Notes: generated from the sequence alone by a model not told the origin. A DNA stretch of 64,000 bases from Clostridium sp. SM-530-WT-3G (GCF_012843905.1 NZ_JABAGC010000011.1:1-64000); one strand, 5' to 3'; shown: positions 8,233 to 17,985, counted from the stretch's first letter. Program-made: numbers and translations.

Positions 8233-9512
8233 CTACATGTGTTTCCATGATTTCCTTATTTCTTTTAAAGCTTTCTTTGAGCCTCTTTCAATATCTCTTT
8301 CAAGTTTTCTTTCCTTAAAACTTATAAATATCTGATTTAAGTCATATCCTTCTGGATAAAGCTCACAAGCTTTAAGTTGAAGCTTTACTCTTCTATAATT
8401 AACCTCTATAAACTCTTTATTATAAAAAATTATTATATTATTATACATCCTTTTTTATATAAATCTTCAAGTGCTGCAATTGCTAGTGCTGCTCCTTCAT
8501 TAGGTTCTGTTCCACTTCCTATTTCATCAAAAAGAAGCAATGTTGATTTATTACTTTCCTTTATAATATGAGCAAGATTTTTTACATGCGATGAAAATGT
8601 ACTTAATGCATTTTCTATACTTTGATTGTCTCCTATATCTACAAAAATTTTATTAAATATAGATACTTCAGTATCTCTTTTTGCTTTTATATGAAAACCA
8701 AGCATTGTTTGTAGTGTAAGCATCCCAACAGTCTTTAAGACAACTGTCTTCCCTCCTGCATTTGGACCTGTAATTATTAATGACCTATAATTACTTCCTA
8801 TTTCAAAATCTAATGGCACTGGATTTTTAATAAGAGGATTACATCCTTTCACTATTTTTATATATCCATAATCATTAATTTTAGGCTGAATACCTTGTAT
8901 ATCATTACTATACTTAGCCTTTGCCCATATCATATCAAGTTCAGATATAACATCTATATTCATTTTAAGATCTTTAATTCGTTCATAAATCATTTCTAAG
9001 AACTTCTCTAGCTTTTCTTTTATTTTTCCTTCACACATATCAATACGCTTTCTTATTTTCTTAAGCTCTTTTGATGCATTTGAATCTACCCTGTTTCCTG
9101 TAATAGAAATGTTAATTTCCTCTTCTATATACTCAAGCTCAGTAATATTATCACTATACAAGCTTAAAGTTGGTGCATATCCTTCTTTATCTTTCATAAA
9201 GTTTTTAACTTTTCTGCATCCTCTCAAAAAATCTGATATCATTATAAGATTTTCTGGTTCTAATGATGCTCCCTTTTCCATTTTTTCTATAAGAGAAAGT
9301 ATATTAAATACTCCATCTAAAGGTATATGATATGATGCATCTAAAAGAGCTCTTCCTTCTGATGTCTCATCAAGCCTTCTTTTCACGACTTTTATATTTG
9401 TACTTGGTTCAAGCTTATCTATTAATGCTTTTCCTAGGCCACTTATACAATATCCTTTTACAATTTCTTTTATATCATAATAATTTAATTTTTCTAATGT
9501 TGTATTATCCAT
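8233..9512 (-). pseudogene. MutS2-like ATPase gene with internal deletion and frame change
   Basis: The first 359 codons (9512 to 8433) encode a MutS2-type protein: an N-terminal MutS2 region, a coiled-coil clamp area (about 130-185) and the ATPase core with Walker A GPNAGGKT and Walker B LLLFDEIGSGT. The frame stops right after KKGC, where the family continues into the ATTHY switch region. A second reading frame overlaps it (8448 to 8233, 71 codons) and holds YPEGYDLNQIF and a basic tail that resembles the C-terminal end of these proteins. I infer a deletion of the end of the ATPase domain, with an AT-rich scar (runs of ATAATA) at the junction near 8430. Without the last ATPase motifs it should not work. 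Whether the C-terminal piece is homologous is less certain. Confidence 0.65.
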
Positions 9513-9977
9513 TTTATACTCTCCTTGGCTTTATTCAAGTCAACGAAACATTAAGACAGACTTCATTTTCAGTTATCAGTTAACAAGTAACAGTTAACAG
9601 TTTAAGCTATTATTTATTTCTAAAATAAAAAGCCATGGATACTCCACAGCTTAATTACAATTTATCTATGTTAGCTAAAAATAATATAATTCCAAAAGCA
9701 TATAAATCGCTTATACTTTATTAATTCAAAAATCATATTTCAATTATTTTAGCTTCCTGTTTAAGGTAATTTGTGTTTCGTGGACTCGTATCATAATATC
9801 AATAATTAATTCCATCAAAATAAAAGCTATTAAGCCCTATTTTTTTAGGAATTATATAATTTTCTTATTGTGATACTAGACACTCACAAACTTCCCTCAC
9901 TTTCATTTTGAAATCTATCTTCATTTCCATTATATGTTTGTAGTTTTAATTAGTCAACAATAAATTATTCTTTTATT
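9513..9977. other. Gap with short repeats and a terminator, no intact gene
   Basis: About 465 bases. Around 9570-9603 there are short direct repeats of CAGTTAACA/AACAGTTAACAGTTT type. A terminator lies at 9630-9652. The segment 9653-9977 is AT-rich with short open stretches on the minus strand (one contains RVHETQITLNRKLK) that could be a gene remnant; I could not identify it. Confidence 0.5.
9630..9652 (-). terminator. Terminator downstream of the FAD/Rieske pseudogene region
   Basis: Minus-strand AAGCTGTGGA-GTA-TCCATGGCTT pairs over ten positions (two wobbles) and is followed by TTTATTTT. Confidence 0.7.
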
Positions 9978-10876
9978 TCACAAAGTAAAATCTTCTACAA
10001 TATCTTTTATAGCAGGGCTATCTATCAATTTTCCCATATAGTCAAATCTTGAACTATGGCAAGGACAATCCCAGGTTAATTCATCATCATTCCAATGAAG
10101 CTCACATCCTAAGTGAGAGCATTTTGTTGAAACAAAACACGCATTTCCTTGCTTATCTTTATATACTCCTATTTTTTCTCCTTCATATTCAATAATTCCA
10201 GCATGACCTTTCTTAATATGCTCAAGGTTACTACTTGGTATATGTATCTTCTGTGCAATAAAATTTACAGTTGTTTCAGTCATATCCTTTGCAATATTTT
10301 TTACTGATGAAGATAAGTCAAATCTTTCTGGTGAAAATATATCAGCATAGTTGCATTCTATTCCAAGAATCATATCACAAATTATTGTTGCTGATACCAT
10401 GGAACTTGTCATTCCCCACTTATTAAAGCCTGTAGCCACATAAATATTTGGCGTTTTTTCTGAATATCGTCCTATGTAAGGTATTCCATCTATGGGCATA
10501 CAATCCTAAGCTGACCAGTAATATCTTTCTTCTGATTGTGGATATATTATTTTTGCAGCTTTTCTTAATTTTTCATACCCTACACCCTTTTCATTTTCAC
10601 CAGTTCTTTGGCTTATGCCACCAAACAAAACAAAATTCTTATAAGCTCTAATATAATATGGTGCTGTGATGTTATCTTTGCTGTAGTATTTTTTGTATTT
10701 CCACATAGCATTTTATATTTATCAATGATAACTGGATTTCTCCCACTCTTCTTTAACAAATATCCTGTAAGAATACCTGCTATTCCTGCACCTATTATTA
10801 AAACATAAGCTTTTAGATCTCCATTTAAAGTTTCTCTCTTTTTTATCTTACAAGTATTACTCCATACAGATTCCAT
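9978..10876 (-). pseudogene. FAD-dependent oxidoreductase with Rieske domain, disrupted
   Basis: The N-terminus (10876 down to about 10640) carries the dinucleotide-binding motif GAGIAGILTGYLL and the family's GNTKNTTAKITSQH. The reading frame then jumps, within CAGCACCATAT, to the C-terminal half (AYKNFVLFGGISQRTGENE, then YYWSA). An in-frame TAG at 10503-10505 replaces the conserved Gln of WSAQDC. After it, the frame is open to a Rieske [2Fe-2S] domain with CSHLGC and CPCHSSRFD. Family members run to roughly 500 residues; about 200 are missing here. So three lesions are present: an internal deletion, a frame change and a nonsense codon. The gene once encoded a soluble DadA-like oxidoreductase fused to a Rieske centre; it is now dead. 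Confidence 0.88.
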
Positions 10877-11084
10877 AAAATCACCTCAAAATTTAGTATT
10901 CCACTAAATTACCTAACTATTCTTAAAAAACCATTTTGCAGTACTAAATAAACTTATTCTATAAAAAAACATTAAAAATTTTAGAATAAATACTAATTAT
11001 TGTAAATGTTTAACATGGTATATTGATACTATACAACCCTTTTTATATAATTGAAATATAATCCATTTTAAGAGGTGTTGATTT

Positions 11085-11366
11085 ATGAATTTACGGAAAA
11101 AATTTTTTTCTTTTAACTCTTTCTAATATGTTAATTACATGTACATGCTCTACACCATTCTCAGTATTTGCAAGCACAAACACATCCGAAATTAATTTAA
11201 AAGATGCAGGGCAAAACCACAATTTAATGGAAGTGAGGCTGAATCCATGATTGACTACGAAGTACCTTATGGATTTGATACTTATAAACTTGGAGTAAAT
11301 TATGGAGATTTAAAAGAGGTATCTTACTACTCAAATACTACGCAAAATAAGAAAGAGAGGAATTAA
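11085..11366 (+). pseudogene. Decayed 5' copy of a secreted esterase gene
   Basis: An ATG at 11085 with a good ribosome site (AAGAGGTG) opens a frame that stops after 13 codons; the following frame encodes a signal-peptide-like stretch (LLTLSNMLITCTC to FSVFA). A further frame shift near 11210 leads to GFDTYKLGVNYGDLKEVSYYS, which is clearly similar to residues 10-30 of the intact esterase just downstream (RFDLNKQNVKYGYIEEVSYYS). The copy ends with TAA two bases before that gene's ATG. I read this as the front part of a paralogous, secreted esterase destroyed by two frameshifts and loss of its catalytic part. Confidence 0.75.
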
Positions 11367-11367
11367 T

Positions 11368-12168
11368 ATGGAAAACTACTCAGTCCCTAGTAGATTTGAT
11401 CTTAACAAACAAAATGTAAAATATGGATATATAGAAGAAGTATCATACTACTCAAAGACTACTGGTAACACTAGAAAATGTAATATTTTATTGCCAGCAA
11501 ACTATTCAACAGATAAAAAATATCCTGTATTATATCTCCTACATGGTATAGGGGGAACTCATAATGAATGGCTTGGAGGAAATCCAAAAGAAATTATAGG
11601 TAATCTTGAAGCTGAAGGAAACTGCCCAGAAATGATTGTTGTTATGCCTAATGTGCGAGCTTCATATGATGATTCTTTACCAGAAGAAATCTTAAGTGTT
11701 GAAAACATAAATGCCTTTGATAATTTCATAAATGATTTAAACAATGACTTAATACCATTTATAAATTCTACTTATTCAACAAAGCAAGACAGAGAAAATA
11801 CTGCTATAGCCGGACTTTCAATGGGTGGACGTGAATCTCTTTACATAGGATTTAAGGAACCTGATAAATTTGCATACATTGGCGCATTTTCTCCTGCTCC
11901 AGGATTACTTCCTGAAAAAACATTAAATTATTCTGGTCAATATACTGCAGAGCAATTTACAATTCCTAAGAATTCAAAAGTTACTCCAAAGCTTATAATG
12001 ATATGTACAGGAAATAACGATACTGTTGTATATGACAATCCAAAATTATATCATGATACGTTAATAAACAATGATGTTGATCATCTTTGGTACACAATAG
12101 ATGGAAATCACGACTTTACAGTATGGAAACATGGTCTATATAATTTTATAAAAAGAATATTTAAATAA
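11368..12168 (+). CDS. Esterase D/feruloyl-esterase-like hydrolase (CE1 type)
   Basis: A 266-residue alpha/beta hydrolase of the esterase D family (PF00756), which includes acetyl-xylan and feruloyl esterases and S-formylglutathione hydrolases. Catalytic residues are visible: nucleophile S151 in GLSMGG, acid D218 in TGNND and H248 in GNHDFTVWK; the oxyanion hole is LLHGIGG (57-63). There is no signal peptide, so this copy appears cytoplasmic, unlike the decayed upstream copy. It starts at ATG behind AGAGAGGAATTAAT. It may remove acyl groups from imported plant oligosaccharides, given the carbohydrate esterase-like sequence; the substrate is not determined by the sequence. Confidence 0.88.
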   Translation: MENYSVPSRFDLNKQNVKYGYIEEVSYYSKTTGNTRKCNILLPANYSTDKKYPVLYLLHGIGGTHNEWLGGNPKEIIGNLEAEGNCPEMIVVMPNVRASYDDSLPEEILSVENINAFDNFINDLNNDLIPFINSTYSTKQDRENTAIAGLSMGGRESLYIGFKEPDKFAYIGAFSPAPGLLPEKTLNYSGQYTAEQFTIPKNSKVTPKLIMICTGNNDTVVYDNPKLYHDTLINNDVDHLWYTIDGNHDFTVWKHGLYNFIKRIFK

Positions 12169-12276
12169 GTAATACAAAATATTTCTCAACCAACTAAGCC
12201 TACTTATCAATATATATTCAAAATAATAAATTACAATTAAGATAACTTACAGCCCATAACAATATTTTAATATTAT

Positions 12277-12323
12277 AAAATCCCCTGGAACTAAATCAAT
12301 AAAAGACTTTTCCAAGGGATTTT
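12277..12323. terminator. Bidirectional hairpin between esterase and sucrose operon
   Basis: AAAATCCCCTGGAA pairs with TTCCAAGGGATTTT with one mismatch; A and T runs on both sides suit the convergent genes. Confidence 0.7.
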
Positions 12324-12475
12324 ACTATAAATCAATATTTATATTCTATAAGATATTCTGACTTATATCATTTTCTATTTTAATATCTTGTTTATCTTTC
12401 TATTCTGTTCTTCATCTATCAATCCTTTTCAGGACTTTCAATAGATGGTCAATGATATATTTTGTAATTAAATAT

Positions 12476-12500
12476 TTTTATCAAACTTGTTTTGATAAAA
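12476..12500 (-). terminator. Terminator of the scrB operon
   Basis: TTTTATCAAA pairs with TTTGATAAAA around a five-base loop, followed on the minus strand by A/T-rich sequence, 32 bases after the scrB stop. Confidence 0.55.
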
Positions 12501-12531
12501 CCTCATTTTATTTGTTCACAATATTAATTCT

Positions 12532-14010
12532 TTACTTCCAAGTATCCTTTAATGCCCAAGCGCTAAATGTATCAACTTTTACTTTTCCATCTTGTGAAAA
12601 TAGTTCAATATTACTTATTTCTTCTTTAGGATAAATACGACTTGTCATTGTAGCTTCTCCGTTATTTATGAATACTTCAATCGAAGATCTGTCTAAAAAT
12701 ATACGTAGTGAAAGCTTTGAATTTTCTTTTAAAGTCACTTTTCTTGAAGGATCTTTTTTATCCTTTCCAAAATCACCACATTCAAGAACAAGTTTTGATA
12801 ATTCTCTATTATATGTTAACACTAACTTTTCTTCTCTGCTTCCATTAATTCTTACTCCAACTGATTCTGCACAAGAATCCGATAAATCAAATACAGATTC
12901 TATTTCCATCATTCTTTCTGTAGTATCTAGTTTAAAACTATTATCCTTTGATATTATTATCTCACTTGCTTCACCTTGTTTTGAATTTCTAAGTAATTCA
13001 ACTTCTTCTACTGGATTCATTAGCACCTTATTATCCTTGCTCAATGTTAATTCACGTGGAAGTGTAAGTGCACCACACCAGCCATCATTTTTAGTCGGCA
13101 TATCTGATTCCCACATATCCATCCAGCCTATTGCAATTCTACGTCCCTTATCATCGTCAAATGACTGAACTGCATAAAAATCATGACCTTTATCTAATTC
13201 AGTAAATGAACCATGTTTAAATTCATTTTTATCATAATCATAATCACCAACTATATAACCTGTCTGGAATAAATTCTGATAATCATCTCCACTTTTATCC
13301 ATACCTTGTGGTGAGAATGTTAATACGTATTTATCACCTAACTTAAAGAAATCTGGACATTCCCACATATAACCTAGTTCACCACTACTTGTTGCAAGTG
13401 TACCAACATAATCCCATTTACGTAAATCTAATGATGTATATAATATAACTCTTCCTATGTTTTCTTTTGTAGAGTTACCTACAACCATATACCACTTACC
13501 TTTATATCTCCACACTTTTGGATCTCTAAAATGATGAATACTATCAGCTGGTGGTTCTGCTATAACTGGGTTATTGCCATACTTTTTAAATGTTATTCCA
13601 TCACTGCTTACTGCAATATTCTGAGTTTCATAAAATGTATCTTTTTCCTTGTCTATATAGTTATGACCTGTATAAATTAGTGTTAATTCACCATCATTAT
13701 CTACAGCACTTCCTGAAAAACATCCGCCTTTATCAAATTCATCTCCTGGAGCTAATGCAATTGGGCAGTATTCCCAATGCATAAGATCTTTACTTTTAAC
13801 ATGCCCCCAATGCATAGGTCCCCAGTTTTCATCATATGGATGATGCTGATAAAATACATGATACTCTCCTCTATACTGAATTAATCCATTAGGGTCATTG
13901 ATCCAGTTAGCTGGAGCCATTATATGATATCCTAATCTATATCTTTCATTTAATTTTCCCTTTGCTTCTTTTAAACATTCTTCTGCTTTTACAATTCTAC
14001 TATCTAACAT
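12532..14010 (-). CDS. scrB: Sucrose-6-phosphate hydrolase / beta-fructofuranosidase (GH32)
   Basis: A 492-residue GH32 enzyme that cleaves sucrose or its 6-phosphate to a glucose moiety and fructose. The three acidic catalytic residues are seen: nucleophile D39 in NDPNG, transition-state stabiliser D163 in FRDPKVW and acid/base E217 in WECPD. The five-bladed propeller fills about 25-340 and a C-terminal beta-sandwich follows. No signal peptide, so cytoplasmic. Its ATG overlaps the permease stop (TAATG). Since the partner is a proton symporter and not a PTS, the natural substrate here may be unphosphorylated sucrose or a fructo-oligosaccharide; the name scrB is by family. Confidence 0.92.
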   Translation of the reverse strand: MLDSRIVKAEECLKEAKGKLNERYRLGYHIMAPANWINDPNGLIQYRGEYHVFYQHHPYDENWGPMHWGHVKSKDLMHWEYCPIALAPGDEFDKGGCFSGSAVDNDGELTLIYTGHNYIDKEKDTFYETQNIAVSSDGITFKKYGNNPVIAEPPADSIHHFRDPKVWRYKGKWYMVVGNSTKENIGRVILYTSLDLRKWDYVGTLATSSGELGYMWECPDFFKLGDKYVLTFSPQGMDKSGDDYQNLFQTGYIVGDYDYDKNEFKHGSFTELDKGHDFYAVQSFDDDKGRRIAIGWMDMWESDMPTKNDGWCGALTLPRELTLSKDNKVLMNPVEEVELLRNSKQGEASEIIISKDNSFKLDTTERMMEIESVFDLSDSCAESVGVRINGSREEKLVLTYNRELSKLVLECGDFGKDKKDPSRKVTLKENSKLSLRIFLDRSSIEVFINNGEATMTSRIYPKEEISNIELFSQDGKVKVDTFSAWALKDTWK

Positions 14011-15257
14011 TAATTTCCCTCCGCATATAATTTATTTTCTTCTTTTTTATTATCTAAAACTTCATTTTGTGAATTACCCAAAGTAAATATTGAGATAAAT
14101 ACAAAAACAAATACTATTGTACCCATTGCAATATAAGTATGGCTGAAGCCAATATTATCATAAAACTTACCTGCTATTGGCGATAATATGCTTGTCCCAA
14201 CTTGAGATGCAAATTGATATCCTACTAAGTATAGTATTGATGATAAACGTGTATCAAAATTAGCTGCAAGGTATTTAAATACCGAAATAAGCATAATTGG
14301 TAATTCAAATGAATGAATAAGCTTCATAAATGATATTAATATAGGGCCACCTGCAAGACCAGATCCTATAATTCTAAATGCCATCAAAAATCCTGCAAAA
14401 ATAAGACCTTTTTTAGAACCTATCTTGTTTACTATATAAGGAGCTGCAAACATCATTCCTGCTTCTAAAAATACCTGAAAAGAATTAAGATATCCAAATA
14501 TCTGATTTCCTTGAGTTTTTGTTGCAAACATAGAAGAATAATATAATGGGAACTGCTGATCATATACGCCATAGAAACATGTCACTCCGATGACATATAG
14601 CATAAAAAACCAGAAAGATTTTAATCTAAATAACTCAAATACATCTTTTACTTTTAAAGATTCTGCTTTTTCCTTTTCTTCTTCTGTCATATCTATTGAT
14701 ACAGATTGAATTATGAAGAATAATATTATAGCAGAAACTGATGCTATCCAGAAATTAATATTAGGATTTATATTAAATAACTGTCCTGCAAAAAATGTAG
14801 CTGCTGCCCATCCTAGTGAGCCCCACATTCTAGACTTTCCATACTCAAAGTTATATTTACGTCCAATTTTCTCAATATATGATTCAATAGCACCTACACC
14901 AGCTGCAAAAGCTGCTCCTATATAAAGTCCTCCTACTACTGCCCCTATCAATACATTATATCTTAATAAAGGTCCATATACATATATAAAAAATGGTCCA
15001 ACAAAAATTAGCAATATACTAATAAAACTCAATATGCTTTTCTTTAACCCTATCTTATCAGAAAAATAACCATATAAAGGCTGCATACATAAAGCAAAAA
15101 TAGCATTAACTGAGAAAATAATTCCTGAATCAGCTCCACTTAATTTAAGTTCCTGCCCAAGCCATATAGAAAATAGATATGTACTTGCTGACCAAGTTAC
15201 AAAGAAAAAGAAGAAATACGCACTTAACTTAATATACAATGATTTTGATTTTGACAT
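14010..15257 (-). CDS. Oligosaccharide:H+ symporter family (LacY/CscB-like) sucrose permease
   Basis: A 415-residue major facilitator with twelve predicted membrane segments, of the oligosaccharide:H+ symporter group (LacY, RafB, CscB). Typical signs are the short N-terminus leading into a first helix with FFFVTWSASTYLFSIW, the loop motif GYFSDKIGLKK between helices 2 and 3, and EYGKSRMWGSLGWA after helix 4. It sits first in the operon with scrB, overlapping it by one base, behind an SD of GGGGGGA. Expression is presumably controlled by the LacI-type repressor encoded upstream via the repeats over its promoter. The exact sugar is inferred from the neighbour. Confidence 0.88.
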   Translation of the reverse strand: MSKSKSLYIKLSAYFFFFFVTWSASTYLFSIWLGQELKLSGADSGIIFSVNAIFALCMQPLYGYFSDKIGLKKSILSFISILLIFVGPFFIYVYGPLLRYNVLIGAVVGGLYIGAAFAAGVGAIESYIEKIGRKYNFEYGKSRMWGSLGWAAATFFAGQLFNINPNINFWIASVSAIILFFIIQSVSIDMTEEEKEKAESLKVKDVFELFRLKSFWFFMLYVIGVTCFYGVYDQQFPLYYSSMFATKTQGNQIFGYLNSFQVFLEAGMMFAAPYIVNKIGSKKGLIFAGFLMAFRIIGSGLAGGPILISFMKLIHSFELPIMLISVFKYLAANFDTRLSSILYLVGYQFASQVGTSILSPIAGKFYDNIGFSHTYIAMGTIVFVFVFISIFTLGNSQNEVLDNKKEENKLYAEGN

Positions 15258-15312
15258 ATTTAAATCCCCCCTTAATAAAATTTATTTGCAAACATTTCCA
15301 AGTTATGAATAA

Positions 15313-15347
15313 ATTATATGTCAATCGGTTTCATATGTCAACCGATT
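15313..15347 (-). promoter_or_regulatory. Sucrose operon promoter overlapped by repressor operators
   Basis: On the minus strand, TTGACA (15336-15341) and TATAAT (15313-15318) are separated by exactly 17 bases. The same DNA contains AATCGGTT (15323-15330) and AACCGATT (15340-15347), a perfect inverted repeat with a nine-base spacer. Each half has a central CG as in LacI-family operators. The repeats cover the -35 and spacer, so repressor binding would block RNA polymerase. Confidence 0.85.
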
Positions 15348-15373
15348 CCAGTAAACTTTTTCAAAAACAAAAT

Positions 15374-15417
15374 AGATAAAACATACTTTATAATTATCCT
15401 AAAAGTATGCCTTATCT
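15374..15417 (-). terminator. Terminator of scrR
   Basis: Minus-strand AGATAAGGCATACTTT pairs with AAAGTATGTTTTATCT (two G-T wobbles), followed by ATTTTGTTTTT. It isolates scrR from the operon promoter. Confidence 0.82.
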
Positions 15418-15454
15418 ATCTTCAGTTTAAAATATGTATGTTCTTATGGATTCA

Positions 15455-16438
15455 TTAAGTAGTTTTACCTTCTAACAACAATACTGGAAGTGCTATTTTA
15501 GCTTTTTTATTTGTATAATCTTCCTCTATTTCCTCTATCAAAACCTCAATAGACTTTCTTGCAATAAGTTCAATAGGCTGTTTTATGGTAGTTAGATTCG
15601 GCAATAGACTTCTGCTTGTCTCTGTTCCATCATACCCTACTACCTTTATATCTTCTGGTATCCTTTTTCCACGTTTTCTAGCTTCGTTAATAAATGATGC
15701 AGCAAACAAATCATTAGTTGCAAATACTCCATCTACATCTGGATGCTCATCCAAAATTTTATTTGCAATCTCAATCTGATTTCCTCCATCAAATGCACTC
15801 TTAATTTCATAAGTTATTGGAGTCATCTTATTAGCCTTCATTATATCTTCATAGGCCGTCTTTCTTAACCTTGCCATAGTCCTTAAGCAGAACTCACCAT
15901 CAATATTAATTATTTTAGTACATCCCTTAGATATTAATAATTCCGTTGCAATCTTACCACCATTATAATTGTCTGATCCTATTATAGGAATATTCTCAGA
16001 TAAATCTGTATCTATTGATACGACTGCTAGATTATCATTTTTATAATCTAATATTCCTTGATTATGTGTTCCTACTATAATGCCATCCACCTGATTTCTC
16101 ATAAGCATTTCCAAATAGTTTTTTTCCTTATCAATATTGTTCAGACTATTACAAAGCAATACTTTGTATCCTAAAGAATTGCATATTGTTTCTATGTAAA
16201 AAGTAAGTTCTCCAAAAAATGGATTACTTGTTGTTGGCAGTATTATTCCGATTAGATTCGTTCTTTTATTATATAATGAACGTGCAACATCATTAGGATA
16301 ATAATTTAGTTCCTTCATTGCCTTATTAACTTTTTCCTTTGTCTCAGCACTTATGTATCCTCTATCATTAAGTACTCTAGATACCGTAGTTGGTGATACC
16401 CCTGCCAGTTTTGCTACATCTTGAATCTTAGGCTTCAT
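15455..16438 (-). CDS. scrR: LacI-family sugar repressor
   Basis: A 327-residue LacI/GalR regulator. The helix-turn-helix and hinge occupy residues 1-60 (IQDVAKLAGVSPTTVSRVLN near 5-24), followed by a periplasmic-binding-protein-like effector domain (60-327). It lies directly upstream of the sucrose permease-hydrolase operon in the same orientation and is separated by its own terminator and that operon's promoter. The CG-centred operator repeats there are its likely binding site. The sugar effector is expected to be sucrose, its phosphate or fructose, by context only. The name scrR rests on that context. Confidence 0.88.
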   Translation of the reverse strand: MKPKIQDVAKLAGVSPTTVSRVLNDRGYISAETKEKVNKAMKELNYYPNDVARSLYNKRTNLIGIILPTTSNPFFGELTFYIETICNSLGYKVLLCNSLNNIDKEKNYLEMLMRNQVDGIIVGTHNQGILDYKNDNLAVVSIDTDLSENIPIIGSDNYNGGKIATELLISKGCTKIINIDGEFCLRTMARLRKTAYEDIMKANKMTPITYEIKSAFDGGNQIEIANKILDEHPDVDGVFATNDLFAASFINEARKRGKRIPEDIKVVGYDGTETSRSLLPNLTTIKQPIELIARKSIEVLIEEIEEDYTNKKAKIALPVLLLEGKTT

Positions 16439-16611
16439 ATTATTTTCCCCTTTTTATTATTTACGTTCTCATAAATTATGTATCTTAAATTTATAGTTAT
16501 TCTTATAATAGTTCCAAAAGAATATTTCTATATAAATTATATCATACATGTTAATTTTTTCTATAGATATATACCTATATTAAGCTTAATCTCTAGTATC
16601 ATAAAAAATAA

Positions 16612-16649
16612 CAAGGTAGACTTCATTCAAAATAATGAATTCTACCTTG
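16612..16649 (-). terminator. Terminator of the metallophosphoesterase gene
   Basis: CAAGGTAGA pairs perfectly with TCTACCTTG, and the inner TTCAT/ATGAA adds pairs; minus-strand tail TTATTTTTT. Confidence 0.85.
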
Positions 16650-16717
16650 CAAATCCAATTAAGTTTTTAACTATTCTTCAAAAATAATTTTGCTGTTTTA
16701 TAATTAATAAAACATAA

Positions 16718-17815
16718 CTATCTAAGTCCATTTATATTTATAACTACATATTCACTCTTACATCCAGTTCGGAATCCAAATCCCCATTCTGATATCCCAG
16801 AGCTTACTATAAACGAAGTATTTTTTCTTTGTTCAAATCCATATACCCTGTCATTTCTGCTAACCAATTTATTTATGTATGCAAGTGGGTAAAGCTGCCC
16901 CCCATGAGTATGCCCTGATAAAAGCATATCGATTCCATTTTCTTCTGCTTCCTTATACTCTATTGGCTGATGGTCCAAAAGTAACATAAACTTTGTTTTA
17001 TCTACTTCTCTTATAAGTTCATCAGTACTCATTCTGTCATGTACTGTAGCATCCTGTCTTCCACATATATAAAACTTATTATCAACCAATACACTTTCAT
17101 CTTGAAGGACATTTATATTATTTTCTTTAAGTGCATTAATTAATTGTTCATCAGTATAGTATCTATTTCCACCAAAAAAATCTAAGTCATGATTTCCAAA
17201 TACGAAATAAACTCCATATTTTGATTTTGCCTTACCTAGTGATTTACAGCCATCGACCATATCTTCATATGTAGTGCTTCCATCTACAAAATCTCCTGTA
17301 AATACTATAACATCAGGATTTAAATCTGAAATTTCATCAATGTATTTTTCAAACTCTTTTCCATTGAATGTTGTTCCTATATGTGAATCTGTAATCTGTA
17401 CAACCTTAAAACTATCTCCATCAGCCAATTTGTCACTTGTTACAGTATACTCTGTACTAACTACATCATGAGCCACATTCCATCCATAAACAAAATAGCC
17501 TGTAGTCAAAACTATAGCTAAAACACCTGCAATATAACCTTCTTTATTAATTTTTAATACTTTCCTAACAATCTTGCAAATCACTTGACATATAAAGAAC
17601 AGAAATGCTAGATGAATTAATATTACTACAGGATACATCAAATACCACAGTCCAATTATTATTGAAACTATAATTGGAACGCTAGCTGCAATCCATGATA
17701 ATGCTTTATTTTTCTTCTCTAATTTTTTTATAAACGAAAACTTATGAAAACAAAAAGTAACATACACACATAATAATATTAAGATTATTAATGGTATAAT
17801 TAAAAACTTTAACAT
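16718..17815 (-). CDS. Membrane-anchored metallophosphoesterase (YaeI/YkuE-like)
   Basis: A 365-residue protein with three to four N-terminal membrane segments (about 1-20, 42-85, 98-115) and a calcineurin-like phosphoesterase domain (about 138-360) predicted outside the membrane. All metal motifs are visible: ITDSHIG, VFTGDFVDG, FGNHDLDFFGG, LLDHQP and LLSGHTHGGQ. Such proteins are two-metal hydrolases; relatives act on UDP-diacylglucosamine-like lipids or are of unknown substrate. It is a single gene with its own terminator. The start ATG follows GGAGGTGGAGT closely. Confidence 0.9.
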   Translation of the reverse strand: MLKFLIIPLIILILLCVYVTFCFHKFSFIKKLEKKNKALSWIAASVPIIVSIIIGLWYLMYPVVILIHLAFLFFICQVICKIVRKVLKINKEGYIAGVLAIVLTTGYFVYGWNVAHDVVSTEYTVTSDKLADGDSFKVVQITDSHIGTTFNGKEFEKYIDEISDLNPDVIVFTGDFVDGSTTYEDMVDGCKSLGKAKSKYGVYFVFGNHDLDFFGGNRYYTDEQLINALKENNINVLQDESVLVDNKFYICGRQDATVHDRMSTDELIREVDKTKFMLLLDHQPIEYKEAEENGIDMLLSGHTHGGQLYPLAYINKLVSRNDRVYGFEQRKNTSFIVSSGISEWGFGFRTGCKSEYVVININGLR

Positions 17816-17943
17816 ACTCCACCTCCATCCTTAGAAACAATAATCAACTTTACAAGTAATAATATACCATAATTTGCAATATTTTTGATTAAAATAACAT
17901 AAATATATTATAGACAAACTATTAAATATATAATCATAAAATA

Positions 17944-17985
17944 AAAGCAGGTTTAAAGTATATAAAAATACTCTAAACCTGCTTT
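17944..17985 (-). terminator. Terminator of the NSS symporter gene
   Basis: AAAGCAGGTTTA pairs perfectly with TAAACCTGCTTT, with inner AGTAT/ATACT pairing; minus-strand tail TATTTT. Confidence 0.85.

Noticed and set aside
9570-9603. CAGTTAACA repeats as an insertion-sequence end
   Set aside because: No transposase, no matching second end or target duplication in the window.
12668-13168. 166-codon plus-strand frame inside scrB
   Set aside because: Antisense shadow of the GH32 gene.
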